From: Streptomyces liliifuscus
GTDB lineage: Bacteria; Actinomycetota; Actinomycetes; Streptomycetales; Streptomycetaceae
Length of the DNA: 64,000 nucleotides
Direction: 5' to 3'
Assembly (NCBI RefSeq): GCF_016598615.1
Contig: NZ_CP066831.1
Location: 186,001 to 250,000 of the forward strand
Under the pieces are notes generated by a model. The model made no database searches. It was not told the DNA's origin and saw nothing but the letters and a program-made list of their open reading frames with translations. Shown here piece by piece: positions 54,274 to 63,138 of this stretch. How positions within the stretch are numbered: the stretch's first letter is position 1; each line of letters starts with the position of its first letter. The translations under genes were made by a program, and so were the position numbers.

Positions 54274-54878
54274 CGTCGGTACCTTCGTGCCGCCTGGCGT
54301 ATCGATAACGCCGTGCGTGGTACGTCGCCTGCTCGGAGGGCCCGCGGAGGATCTTCCCCTTCTCACTCCTCACCTGGAGTGCTGATGCTGATTGCCGCAG
54401 ACATACGGAGCAGTTGGCCGCGCGCAGGAACGGACTTGGCGTACCAGGCGCGAACGCCCGACGGCCGGCACGGCGAAAACAGCCAGGGGCAGGATCGACG
54501 GTCGCGCGCTTTCCGCCATAGTGGCGGGCTTCGGATGAGCGAAGCTCGTCGGTGTTCATTCGTGGTTGCTCTGGGCATTGACCGTAGGCGCGATCCCGGA
54601 CTTCGTGGCACCATTACGCGCATTGCGGCTCCCCAGTTCGTGCACAGCGTCCGTGGTGCTCGCCGACCACAACGGTGGAGAGGTGCAGGTCAAGCCGTAG
54701 CGAGTCACTCGCCGACCGCCAGCGGCTGCGCGGCGACCGTGCGCCCAGTGCCGTCGCGGCTGTCCGCGCTGAACTTCCACGCTCCCCAGATGTGCGCTCT
54801 CACAGCTTCGGGAGTGACGCTGCCTGCGAGGCGGGGTCCACTACCCCGGTGGGAGCTGTCGTTGCGACTGGACACGGT
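54274..54878. other. 600-bp stretch without a recognisable gene
   Basis: Open frames exist but none is convincing. The right end leads into the PhoU fragment. Confidence 0.4.
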
Positions 54879-55064
54879 GACGACCGCACGGACGAACTCC
54901 ACCGCCTGATCTTCCAGCATCTGCTGGACGACCAGTGGCACCACGGCGTGGAAACAGCCGTGGACACCACGCTGGTCGGCCGCTGCTACGAGCAGTTCGC
55001 CGACCATGCCGCGTCCGTGGCCCGGCGCGTGGCCTACCTCGCCACAGGCGAACACGCCGACGCA
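54879..55064 (+). pseudogene. PhoU fragment
   Basis: About 62 codons match the last helical repeat of the phosphate regulator PhoU: ELHRLIFQHLLDDQWHHGVE, VDTTLVGRCYEQFADHAASV, ARRVAYLATGE. The rest of the gene is missing on both sides. The following 365 bp to 55430 hold no intact gene. Confidence 0.65.
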
Positions 55065-55430
55065 CTGCCTACCGACCCCATCCGCACCCGCCCGACTTCG
55101 ACCCAGGGGCCAACCGTCGCGCTCTGGGGCAACAACAGCGCGCTCAACCGCACTCACCGCCAGGGTCGCCGGCTACCGGACCGGCTGCCGGAACACCTCG
55201 ATCGCGATGCGCACCTCGTGGGCCTGGTCCCACTCCGCGCCGTACTCGCCGGACCCCGCGCGAAACAGCTGCCGCGCGGCACAGATCCCAGGCAGTGGCT
55301 GCAACGAAGAACGTGGTCGTGAAGGGCGGTCGCCTACGCGGCGGAACGCTCCATGAGGCTTCAGCCGAACAATCGTCCTCATGGGCAATAGGTGAGGCCC
55401 GGGGACACTTCGGCCGCTGGAGGTGATGGT
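55065..55430. other. 365-bp gap after the PhoU fragment
   Basis: A minus-strand stretch reading GEYGAEWDQAHEVRIAIEV looks like another gene fragment without an identifiable family. Otherwise nothing is seen. Confidence 0.35.
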
Positions 55431-55856
55431 TCAGTTCCCGGAGCCGACGATGGCGGTGACGCGGATCTCCACGCGCATGGCGGCCAGGCCGAGGACCGTG
55501 ACGCCGGTCTCGGTCCAGATCGGCGCGCGGCCGTCGAGGCGACGGCGGAACTGCTCGGCCATGACCGTGTTGACGTCGTCGCCGATGGCGTCATCTCCCG
55601 GTGCGACCTTGTGGTACGAGTTGACGTGGATGACGTCCTTCCATGTCGCGCCGACCGTGGCGAGCGTGCGCTCCACGTTGTCGAATGCCTGGACGATCTC
55701 GTCTTCCAGCGAGTCGGGGATGACCAGGTCGTCATCCACCCCGGCCTGACCGGAGGTCTCGACCCGGTCGCCGACGCGGACGGCCCCGCTGTAGCCGAAG
55801 GCCTCGTGCAGCTTCTCGCCGTAGCCCGGAACGACGCCGAAGGTGACGGTGCTCAT
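55431..55856 (-). CDS. RidA/YjgF-family enamine-imine deaminase-like protein
   Basis: 141 residues, the full family length. GEKLHEAFGYSGAVRVGDRV, TSGQAGVD, NVERTLATVGATWKDVIHVN and the end AAMRVEIRVTAIV mark the YjgF fold; the active-site Arg of the family is probably the Arg in AAMRVEIR. Family members hydrolyse reactive enamines or act in aminophenol catabolism. It is divergent from a MarR gene with a dyad between, so it is probably repressed by it. Confidence 0.92.
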   Translation of the reverse strand: MSTVTFGVVPGYGEKLHEAFGYSGAVRVGDRVETSGQAGVDDDLVIPDSLEDEIVQAFDNVERTLATVGATWKDVIHVNSYHKVAPGDDAIGDDVNTVMAEQFRRRLDGRAPIWTETGVTVLGLAAMRVEIRVTAIVGSGN

Positions 55857-55932
55857 GATGTTCCCTCTTCCTGTCCATAGGGGTGCGTTTCCTCATCCAT
55901 GAGTTCACGCGTAAAGTGAGACTAGCACGCAA

Positions 55933-55952
55933 TGACTTCAAGCATAAAGTGA
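55933..55952. promoter_or_regulatory. MarR-type operator candidate
   Basis: The dyad TGACTT-N8-AAGTGA (5 of 6 arm positions match) lies in the divergent ridA-like/marR promoter. The half-site TAAAGTGA is repeated at 55912-55919, giving two copies in an A/T-rich region, as expected of an autoregulated MarR. Confidence 0.55.
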
Positions 55953-55982
55953 TTACGGATCATCGGAGAGCCGGGAAGATCC

Positions 55983-56492
55983 ATGACCAGCACGGGAGGG
56001 CCCATGAGGGGCGCGAGCGAACACCAGGACGACGAGGAGCTGCGATGGCTCGACGAGCAGGAGAAGGCGGCGTGGACGGGGATGATCTCCCTCGTCCTGC
56101 TACTGCCCGCCAAGCTGGAGGCGCCGCTGCGGCAGGAACACGGCCTCACCCTGTTCGAGTACCTCGCGCTCAGCCACCTCTCCGAGGCCCCGCAGCGCAA
56201 GCTGCGGATGGGAGAACTCGCCTTCCTCGCCAGCGGGTCGCTCTCCCGCCTGTCCAACGTCGTCAAACGCTGTGAACAACGCGGCTGGGTCGTACGGACA
56301 CCCGACCCGGCCGACGGCCGCTACACCCTCGCCGAACTCACCGACGCCGGCTTCGACATCGTGCACCTGGCAGCACCCACACACCTGCGCGCCGTACGCC
56401 GCATCGTCCTCGACTCGCTCAACACCACCGACCAGAAGGCCCTCGCCCGCATCGCACAAAAACTCCGCATCATCCCCGACGACTTCGGCTGA
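55983..56492 (+). CDS. MarR-family regulator
   Basis: 169 residues from ATG 55983 (ATG 56004 is possible). The winged helix has LTLFEYLALSHLSEAPQRKL, MGELAFLASGSLSRLSNVVK and the wing PDPADGRYTLAELTDAG. It is divergent from the RidA-family gene and most likely represses both. No cysteine sits in the usual redox-sensing position. Confidence 0.93.
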   Translation: MTSTGGPMRGASEHQDDEELRWLDEQEKAAWTGMISLVLLLPAKLEAPLRQEHGLTLFEYLALSHLSEAPQRKLRMGELAFLASGSLSRLSNVVKRCEQRGWVVRTPDPADGRYTLAELTDAGFDIVHLAAPTHLRAVRRIVLDSLNTTDQKALARIAQKLRIIPDDFG

Positions 56493-56499
56493 CAGCCGC

Positions 56500-56640
56500 C
56501 CCCTCGTGGCCGGAGCCGTCCGTGTTCACGGTGAACGACACACCCCGCCACGGCAAGGCCGAAACCTGAGCCTGGAACCGGCTGCACCCCAAGCGGATGG
56601 CCCTGGAACACAGCGCCAAAGTCGCCATCGCCAAGTACGC
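56500..56640 (+). mobile_element. IS4-superfamily transposase remnant, copy B
   Basis: The sequence from about 56509 (GGCCGGAGCCGT, then CACGGTGAACGACACACCCC) matches 29623-29710 of copy A almost base for base, including the following GGCAAGGCCGA and CTGGAACCGGCTGCA blocks, but it is much shorter and contains an in-frame stop. It is a second, more decayed insertion of the same element. Confidence 0.8.
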
Positions 56641-56717
56641 ATGAGCCGCCGCGAGCGCCTGGGACTGCTCCGTACTGGCGGAGGCCACTTGTTTCTTACG
56701 CGCGGTATTCCCTGTGC

Positions 56718-57512
56718 TCAGGCTCTGCGACGCTGCGGCCATGGGTAACCGAGTTGCCTGGCGAACTCTGGTGAGCCACCGCAGACCTCGGCGGCTTGGC
56801 GCGGGTCAGTTGCGACGAGTTGCTCAGCGAGCCGTTCAGCTTGGTCTACCGGATCGTCACTGGAAACGGCGACGATCATCCGGAACTGCAGCCAAGGATG
56901 ATCTTCCCTGATGGCCGAGCGGCCCGGATGGAAGAGGAAGACGTTGACCTGGTCTGGTTCCCAGGACCAGGCGGACACGGCCCCGAGTTCGCATTCCCAC
57001 CGTGCGAGCCAGTCAGGGCGTTCTCGGAGACGTTGCTCCAGCAGTCGTGCAACGGTCCGCGCCGGCCATTCCCAGCTGCGGTCCGTGGTCGCCCGCTCGA
57101 CTTCTCGTTGGTACTCCTGAGCCTCGAAGCGGAAGGCAGGCAGGTCAACCTCGTCCTCGTCAGGATTGCGCCACTCGTCCCAGAGCACGTAGTCGCCGTC
57201 GCGCTGGATGGTCACGTAGAGAGCGCCGCAGCAGCCTTCGGTGCACGATGCCTCGGCCAGCCGTACCTCGTGTGATACCGACGCAGCAGTGAGAGGGCCG
57301 CCGGGCACCAAGAGGTACTGGGGATCTTCGCCCGGACCCTCTGTAAATGCGTCAGCCAGGATGTCCCTACCATCAACCAGCGCCCGAACCTCCACGTTTG
57401 CACCCCTCTGTGAGGGGTCAGGAACGACAACGCGAAGGGTGAGGCAACGCTTCTCATCAGTCACCGGACGATTGTCGAATACGCCGGGACCGGACGTCGC
57501 GCCAATTCTCAC
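56718..57512 (-). CDS. Hypothetical protein, actinobacterial type
   Basis: 264 residues from GTG 57512, chosen because AGGAAGG lies 6 bases upstream; the longer frame to 57959 is not protein-like. The first half reads LTLRVVVPDPSQRGANVEVR, VDGRDILADAF and CTEGCCGALYVTIQRDGDYV, and the second half is Trp-rich and helical (WEWPARTVARLLEQRLRERP). There is no membrane segment. I recognise no catalytic family; the architecture is familiar from uncharacterised Streptomyces proteins. Confidence 0.75.
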   Translation of the reverse strand: MRIGATSGPGVFDNRPVTDEKRCLTLRVVVPDPSQRGANVEVRALVDGRDILADAFTEGPGEDPQYLLVPGGPLTAASVSHEVRLAEASCTEGCCGALYVTIQRDGDYVLWDEWRNPDEDEVDLPAFRFEAQEYQREVERATTDRSWEWPARTVARLLEQRLRERPDWLARWECELGAVSAWSWEPDQVNVFLFHPGRSAIREDHPWLQFRMIVAVSSDDPVDQAERLAEQLVATDPRQAAEVCGGSPEFARQLGYPWPQRRRA

Positions 57513-57534
57513 AACCGACCTTCCTGGGCAGAGA

Positions 57535-57744
57535 TCACCTATCCCAACGCTGTGGCGTACCCCTGTAGTTGAGGTCCTCGGCTCGCGTTGCGATGTAGCT
57601 GCTCCAGTCCCTCTTCGCCCGCTGCACCCAGCGGACGGCCGTGTTGATATGCATGTCGAAGAGGTCAGCGAGGACGGCTGCGGGGAGATCGAGAGCCAGC
57701 GTGATGCGAGCGGTGTTGCGGACTTCCGTGATCTTGATGTCAAA
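57535..57744 (-). pseudogene. C-terminal fragment of a recombinase/integrase-like protein
   Basis: About 70 codons: ITEVRNTARITLALDLPAAV, LADLFDMHINTAVRWVQRAK, RDWSSYIATRA, with a normal stop. This end is familiar from actinobacterial tyrosine-recombinase-like proteins, but the catalytic part is missing. Identity is tentative. Confidence 0.45.
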
Positions 57745-58268
57745 GGGCCGCGGCGAAGCCGAAACGCAGCGCGTGATCCGACCCGGGAGGGGCCGGACGG
57801 TGATGCCACAGCCTCGCGCTGACCAGCTGGGTCGGAGTCATGGTCCGGGGTGTGCAGACTTGTCGGGGCGATCTGCCCCGTCTTCACGTCGCGACTGTCG
57901 CCTGATCGTTGGTTCCATCCGCGCGACGGGAGGCCTTCTGCCACCAGCCCAGGAGACAACCCCTGACGATGTAGCCGAAGGTGTGGAGATGCATCGGCAG
58001 ATCATCTGACAACCACGCGGCGTTGCCGCTCGCTGATGCAATGGAGTTCCCCATGGACAGGAGATCGGCCAAGATCCTTCTGTCGCACGAGGAACTCCGT
58101 TGCATGCTCAGTGTCGCGCCCTGCCCGCAACAACCAGGCAGCATGACCGGTATATGGCGACGGACCGGCCGTAAGCGGTGCCTGTCGGCTTCGAGGCGAC
58201 GGGCCAGGGCGCCGGTGTCGGTGCTGTCCCGAGCTGTCCTCCCGGCGGTGGTAGAAGGGACGGCCGCG
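57745..58268. other. 520-bp stretch without a recognisable gene
   Basis: Open frames without domains. Nothing could be supported. Confidence 0.4.
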
Positions 58269-59558
58269 TCAGCGCCGCTGGAAGGCGCGTTTCAGGACGT
58301 CGCGGGTGACCGCCAGCCCGAGCCGGTGCCCGTGCTCGGAGGCGAAGCGGTAATGCACGCCGGCCCAGATTCGCGCCTCCATGAGTTCGGCTGTCGCCGC
58401 CCGAAGGCTGTCGTAGTGGCGGGTCGTGCCGGAGGCGGGGCTGTACGCGGCGAACGTGAGGTCGTCACGGCCGAAGAACGACCCCAGGGTCGTCATGACC
58501 GCCGTGGTGAAGCAGGCGTGGCCCGACGGGTACTCCGGCGACGGGGCGGTGACCCGCAGCGGCGTCCAGTCCGGGTCGGGATCGGTGGCCGCGTTGCCGT
58601 CGGTGCCGGCGAGCGGAATGGCCGTCACCGGGCGCCAGAAGTTCCAGTGCGCCTTGGCCTTGTAGCAGGCGACCAGGGTGTCGGCGGAGGCCACGTACAC
58701 CATGGCGAGCAGCCGGGCCGTCCGGAGGCTGCTGAGGCGGTGCGCGCCGGCGAGTTGCCGGGTGATCGACCATTCGACCATCCGGGGGTCGTCCCACCAG
58801 ATCGCCGCCTCGGTCTGGTCCTCGGTGCGGACGGTGCTGGTGGCCGCGCCGAGGCTCTTGACCTCGTTCAGGTCGCGGGCCCAGGCGGCGCCGGTCAGGG
58901 CCGGCGGGGGCTTGACCCGGTAGGCGCCGGCGTCGGGGACGACGAACGGCTTCAGGTTCGGCACCCAGGCGCCGACGCCGATGTAGCCGGGCGGGGTGAG
59001 CCGGTATTCGCCCGGCTCGGTGCCGACGGTCCACGGCGCGGTGGGGTCGAAGCCGTCGTCACGGCGGCTCTCGGTCATCGCCGCGGCGGCGGCCCTGCCG
59101 ACGGCCACTCCGCCGTCCTCGGCGCGGCCGTCGGGGATCGCGGCCAGCGCCTCGTCGTACCGGGCGTTCAGCGACTCGGCCTGCCCGGGGAAGAGCCACA
59201 GCAGCGTGTCGTGGGCGGCCGCGGCGACCGCCGCGGCGGTGGAGTCCCCGGGGCGGCTGCGGGGCGCGCTGACCAGGGGCTCGTACGGACGGCCGGCGAC
59301 GGCGTTGACCGCGTCGTACACGGCGCCCTGCACGATGGCGAAGCTGCGGGTGCTGGTGGTGGGCGACTGCTTGGCGGTGTCGTAGATGGCGGTCTGGGCG
59401 TGGATGTTCCAGGCGATCACGGGATTGCCCGGGGCGGCCTCCACGCCGCTGTGCGCCTCGGCGGCGGTGGCCGTCAGTGGGACGGTCAGGGTGAGTACGG
59501 TGAGGACCGCGATACGGCGTAACCCTCTGAATGATCCGGCGAGCGGACGTTGTGTCAC
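58269..59558 (-). CDS. Secreted vanadium-haloperoxidase/PAP2-family protein
   Basis: 429 residues from a GTG start with GGGGG upstream. A signal peptide (IAVLTVLTLTVPLTATAAEA) is followed by a helical domain. The vanadate/phosphate site motifs are visible: KAHWNFWRP (Lys and Arg), SPEYPSGHACF (Ser-Gly-His) and ARIWAGVHYRFASEHG (Arg and His). This is the layout of vanadium-dependent haloperoxidase homologues, many of which are secreted acid phosphatase-like proteins with no demonstrated halogenation. Substrate cannot be told. No halogenation partners are adjacent. Confidence 0.9.
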   Translation of the reverse strand: MTQRPLAGSFRGLRRIAVLTVLTLTVPLTATAAEAHSGVEAAPGNPVIAWNIHAQTAIYDTAKQSPTTSTRSFAIVQGAVYDAVNAVAGRPYEPLVSAPRSRPGDSTAAAVAAAAHDTLLWLFPGQAESLNARYDEALAAIPDGRAEDGGVAVGRAAAAAMTESRRDDGFDPTAPWTVGTEPGEYRLTPPGYIGVGAWVPNLKPFVVPDAGAYRVKPPPALTGAAWARDLNEVKSLGAATSTVRTEDQTEAAIWWDDPRMVEWSITRQLAGAHRLSSLRTARLLAMVYVASADTLVACYKAKAHWNFWRPVTAIPLAGTDGNAATDPDPDWTPLRVTAPSPEYPSGHACFTTAVMTTLGSFFGRDDLTFAAYSPASGTTRHYDSLRAATAELMEARIWAGVHYRFASEHGHRLGLAVTRDVLKRAFQRR

Positions 59559-59615
59559 GAGACCCCCATGGGCTTGTCGGTGACAGGTTGTCCGAGCCTA
59601 TAAGGCAGGGGTCAG

Positions 59616-60461
59616 TTGTGTCGTTACATCGACAATCCGACGGGGTTCACACCCGGATGTCCGTCACCTCGGCGACGAATGCGCCGGCTCCGGCCGGGAG
59701 CACTCGGCCGGAGCGCCCCCGGGCGGGCCGGTGGCCGTGGTGGCGCAGAGCACCGTCCGGACTACGCGCGGGCCGCGGTGCGGTGGGCACTTGAGCCCGC
59801 GTCCGCGCCGCGCGTGCTCGACCTCGGCGCCGGAACCGGCAAGTTGACCGCCACGTTGGTCGCGCTGGGTGCCGAAGTCATTGCCGTCGAGCCCGATCCG
59901 GCGATGCTGACCGAACTGCGCCGCTCGCTGCCTGCTGTCCGCGCCCTGCCGGGTGGCGCGGAGGCGATTCCGTTGCCGGACGCGTCTGTCGATGCCGTGC
60001 TGGCCGGCAACGCCATGCACTGGTTCGACATGACCGTCGCCGGGCCCGAGATCGCCAGGGTCCTCGCGCCCGGCGGCATCCTGGCAGGTCTGTGGAACGT
60101 CATGGGCGACGGGGACGAGTGGGTCTCCGGGCTCGCACGGGCCGGCGGGAGCGCGGCCATCGGCCCGCGTGACACACCCGCCGGCTGGCGCGCCGAGACG
60201 GCAGACATGCACCTTCCGAAGAATGGCGAACCCGCCCGGTTCGGCACACCGGAGCAGGCCGAGTTCCCCCACGGGCAGCGCCGTACGGCCGACTCTCTCG
60301 TCGCGACTCTCGCGACGCGCGCGGGGTTGCTGGTCATGCCAGAACAGGAACAAGAGGCCACGCTGGGCCGGATCCGCGCGTTCCTCGCGAGCCGACCGGA
60401 GACCGCCCGCGGCAAGTTCACTCTCACGATGCGGACAGGTGTCCCGTCTCGGCGCAGTTGA
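59616..60461 (+). CDS. Class I SAM-dependent methyltransferase, N-terminus damaged
   Basis: The Rossmann core is intact: RVLDLGAGTGKLTATLVALG (motif I), VIAVEPDPAMLTELR, LPDASVDAVLAGNAMHWFD and LAPGGILAGLWNV. The normal N-terminus seems displaced: MSVTSATNAPAPAGSTRPE, a good start, lies in the +1 relative frame from 59657, and the conserved AEHRPDYA is in this frame, so a frameshift or small deletion lies at about 59715-59745. It may be a pseudogene or may initiate at a weak internal codon. Substrate unknown. Confidence 0.7.
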   Translation: MCRYIDNPTGFTPGCPSPRRRMRRLRPGALGRSAPGRAGGRGGAEHRPDYARAAVRWALEPASAPRVLDLGAGTGKLTATLVALGAEVIAVEPDPAMLTELRRSLPAVRALPGGAEAIPLPDASVDAVLAGNAMHWFDMTVAGPEIARVLAPGGILAGLWNVMGDGDEWVSGLARAGGSAAIGPRDTPAGWRAETADMHLPKNGEPARFGTPEQAEFPHGQRRTADSLVATLATRAGLLVMPEQEQEATLGRIRAFLASRPETARGKFTLTMRTGVPSRRS

Positions 60462-60766
60462 GGCAGTCCCGGTCTTTGCGAGGCATCGGATCACACGTCT
60501 CGCTCAATCTCGGGCAATCGGTCTTGGTGGAGGCCGTCGCAAATCTGATCCGCGACGGCTGACCCAGTCTCACGCCGTCGAAGGCTGCACCAACGAATCT
60601 GAAACCCCGTCAACCCGTCCTGACCAGCTGATCATCACCTCTCGAACAGCAGGGGAACCTCACGTCCGCAACCTGAAAGGTTCCAGGCCCCGCAGCAGCG
60701 CATGTCTGGCTAGCGTGACGGCGGGCCGACGCAGATAACCGGCCGAAGCCATCGGGAACTTGGGGG
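60462..60766. other. 300-bp gap before the lipase gene
   Basis: No gene or clear operator seen; it holds the promoter of the secreted lipase gene. Confidence 0.4.
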
Positions 60767-61645
60767 ATGAGGATGCGGATGAAGCAACGGGGGACGGCGC
60801 TCGCTGTGACGGGGCTCACGGCACTGGGGGTCATGCTGGGCGCGGCGACGCCGACGCAGGCGGCGGCGGCACCGCCGCGGAACAACAGCAACACCGAGGA
60901 CGTGCTGCTGGTCCACGGGATCGACTGGAAGGGCACGGCGTCCTACGACTGCAAGAGCACCTGGAAGAACGCCAAGAGGGAACTCTCGGACCGCAGATGG
61001 AAGGGTAAGGTCCGAAGCGTCGCCTTCTACAAGAAGGACAAGAACTGCGACCTCCGCATCGCCTCGGGCAACGTCAACACCAAGATCAAGGATCTGGGGA
61101 AGGCGCTCGCCAAGAAGATCGATTCGGAGTACACCTCCAAGGGGAAGTCCGTCGACCTCGTCGGCCACTCCATGGGCGGGCTCATCATCCGGGCCGCGAT
61201 CACAGGCGTAGCCAAGGCGGACTCCGGCTTCCCGAGCAAGCTGTATGTCGAGGACGTCGTGACGCTGGGCGCCCCGCACGACGGCACCGGGTCGGGGGCC
61301 TTCTGCTTCTGGGCGACCCAGTGCACGGACATGGTGAAGGGCTCCAACTTCATCGAGTGGCTCAGGAAGAACCCGCAGTCCTCCCACGGCACCGACTGGA
61401 CCGCGATCGCCAGCGACAAGGACGAGGCCGTCGGCGAGGACACCGCGACCGGCGGCGGCGTCAAGCACTGGGTCCGCTACAAGAACCTCCCGGGCGACGG
61501 CGACCACTCCAAGCTCCGAACCGTCCGCTCCGGGACACACAAGCTCACGTACCGCAACCTGCCCAACGCCCAGAAGAGCACGAACACCGGCGAAGCGCCG
61601 CTCGACTGGATGGTCCGGGGCCTCTACTGGCAGAAGCTGAGGTAA
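60767..61645 (+). CDS. Secreted lipase/esterase, alpha/beta hydrolase
   Basis: 292 residues (ATG 60773 or 60779 could also start). The signal peptide MKQRGTALAVTGLTALGVML ends at TQAAAA. The hydrolase has the oxyanion loop VLLVHGIDWKG, nucleophile Ser135 in VDLVGHSMGGLI, a conserved VTLGAPHDGTGSG and the late His in GDGDHSKLR. Cys residues near 64, 91 and 185 suggest disulfides. The mature protein is Lys-rich and basic. It resembles class I.7/EstB-type lipases of Streptomyces. It is followed by a very strong terminator. Confidence 0.88.
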   Translation: MRMRMKQRGTALAVTGLTALGVMLGAATPTQAAAAPPRNNSNTEDVLLVHGIDWKGTASYDCKSTWKNAKRELSDRRWKGKVRSVAFYKKDKNCDLRIASGNVNTKIKDLGKALAKKIDSEYTSKGKSVDLVGHSMGGLIIRAAITGVAKADSGFPSKLYVEDVVTLGAPHDGTGSGAFCFWATQCTDMVKGSNFIEWLRKNPQSSHGTDWTAIASDKDEAVGEDTATGGGVKHWVRYKNLPGDGDHSKLRTVRSGTHKLTYRNLPNAQKSTNTGEAPLDWMVRGLYWQKLR

Positions 61646-61678
61646 CTCCTCCCCAGCTGACCCATTGTCTGATCAGCC

Positions 61679-61728
61679 GCACCCTCCGGCGCCGCCGGGA
61701 CGTCCGTCCCGGCGGCGCCGGAGGGTGC
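61679..61728 (+). terminator. 23-bp perfect-stem terminator
   Basis: GCACCCTCCGGCGCCGCC plus GGGAC is followed after four bases by its exact reverse complement. It lies 33 bp after the lipase stop and is the longest perfect hairpin I found in the window. Confidence 0.88.
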
Positions 61729-62467
61729 GCGGACGTGGAGGCTGCGAGCCAGGACCGCACGGTGGCCCACGCCCAAAGATTTGGGCCCTCTTCGACCCGC
61801 TCTCCACTACTTCGGCGGACGCTGACACAAGGCCAGATACCTCATCTTGATCGAGACGGAATGTCCAATGCTGTCTCGACAAACATGAGGCACCGCAGGT
61901 CAGAGCATCAAACTGCCTCACCCCCATCGAGACCGGACAACAGGGGTGCTGCGCGTCCGGCGACTGTGAAGCATCACATCGACGCCCGAGCCTGAGGCCT
62001 GCTCACCTGAGAAATGACTCCGGCTGGTGCGGCAACGACGGCCTCGACAATCCTCATGCTCGACCCCGAAGCCGTCGTACGCGCCGACGATCGCACTTCC
62101 CAGCACGTCCGCCGCATGCTCCGGTTCAGTGACGCGGGGTCACCACCGCGACCAGCACCGGCGGACCGGAGTCGATACATGTCCACTGCCTTCGCTCTGG
62201 GAATCGTGCCACCGACGACGTTCGCGGCGAAGTCGGCGCCGCAATCGGGATCGACTGATCCGCTTGCCGCATGCGGTTCCTGCACCCAGGCTCAGCAGCA
62301 ATGTGAGAAATGCAGCCAAGACCGCCTGAGACGCGCAGATCACCGGCAGAACAGCCCAAGAGATGCCGTAGCTGATCAGCGCGCCGCGGAGGTCGACCCC
62401 ACGCTCAGTATCAGGAGGAACCGGCTCGTCCCGCCGGGAACCGGCCCTCCCTCGGCAGCCCACTTCT
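61729..62467. other. 740-bp stretch with a possible membrane-protein fragment
   Basis: A minus-strand frame (62140-62463) contains one hydrophobic segment (LISYGISWAVLPVICASQAV) but has no start or family that I can support. The rest is featureless. Confidence 0.35.
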
Positions 62468-62838
62468 TCATGCCTTCGACGAACCAGAAGGCAACCCCTG
62501 AGTGAGATTCACCGGGTTGCCGTCGGGGTCCCGGATGTGGGCGACGCGCTGTCCCACGGCATGGCGTTGGGGCCGCCGCGGGCCGAGCCGCCCGGCGACT
62601 CCACCCGGCCGAGCGTCTCGTCGACACCGATGCCGAGCAGGATCCGTGGCGCCGCCCCGGACCCCGGGTTCGCCTTGACCACCAGCCGGAGGTCGGTGTC
62701 GCCAATGCGCAAGCCGAGGTGGAAGGCCGGGCCTTCTGCCGGCACCCGGAAGATCTCCTCAGCGCCGAACAACTTCGTCTGGAAGCCGAGCCGGACGTCC
62801 TGGTCGGTAGTCACGATCACTGGCTGGATGGTGGACAT
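62468..62838 (-). pseudogene. VOC-family (glyoxalase fold) protein with a C-terminal frameshift
   Basis: From ATG 62838 (AGGAG upstream) the frame reads MSTIQPVIVTTDQDVRLGFQ, FGAEEIFRVPAEGPAFHLGL and ILLGIGVDETLGRVESPGG. At about 62558 one G seems missing: the annotated frame gives PWDSASPTSG, whereas the shifted frame restores QRVAHIRDPDGNPVNLTQG, the classic VOC end, stopping at 62468. The 123-residue family length is then recovered. It may be non-functional, or the base could be a sequencing error. Confidence 0.8.
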
Positions 62839-63051
62839 GGCGCTCCTGTTGAGAACGGTCTTGTCGCTGTGCAGACCGTTCCAGGACGGTGAACCCATCG
62901 ACAGAACCACCCCGCCGGACGATCTGCAACGCTGACCACAGCCGACGACCAGCGCGAGCGCCCCGAAACGAGGGCACGCCACCCCGCTGACCAGCCATGG
63001 AAGATGCCGGTGGCCCAGTAGTTGAGATTTCACCTACCGGGGTAGATCAAG

Positions 63052-63065
63052 TAAGGCTTGCCTTA
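63052..63065 (+). promoter_or_regulatory. Iron-box-like palindrome TAAGGCTTGCCTTA
   Basis: Six-base arms TAAGGC/GCCTTA around TT resemble the inner part of the DtxR/IdeR/DmdR iron box. The site is 74 bp before the lipoprotein start and abuts a possible -10 (TATGCT), a good position for a repressor. A second dyad, CTACC-GG-GGTAG, lies just upstream at 63034-63045. Confidence 0.5.
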
Positions 63066-63138
63066 TATGCTGACGCAGCCCCTTCGATCCTTCTGGTCGA
63101 CACGGGGCAGTTCTCTTCTTCCGCACGACAGGACACCC

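Noticed and set aside
58269..60461. Haloperoxidase plus methyltransferase as a small biosynthetic cluster
   Set aside because: Genes are divergent, the methyltransferase seems damaged and no scaffold-building enzyme is present.
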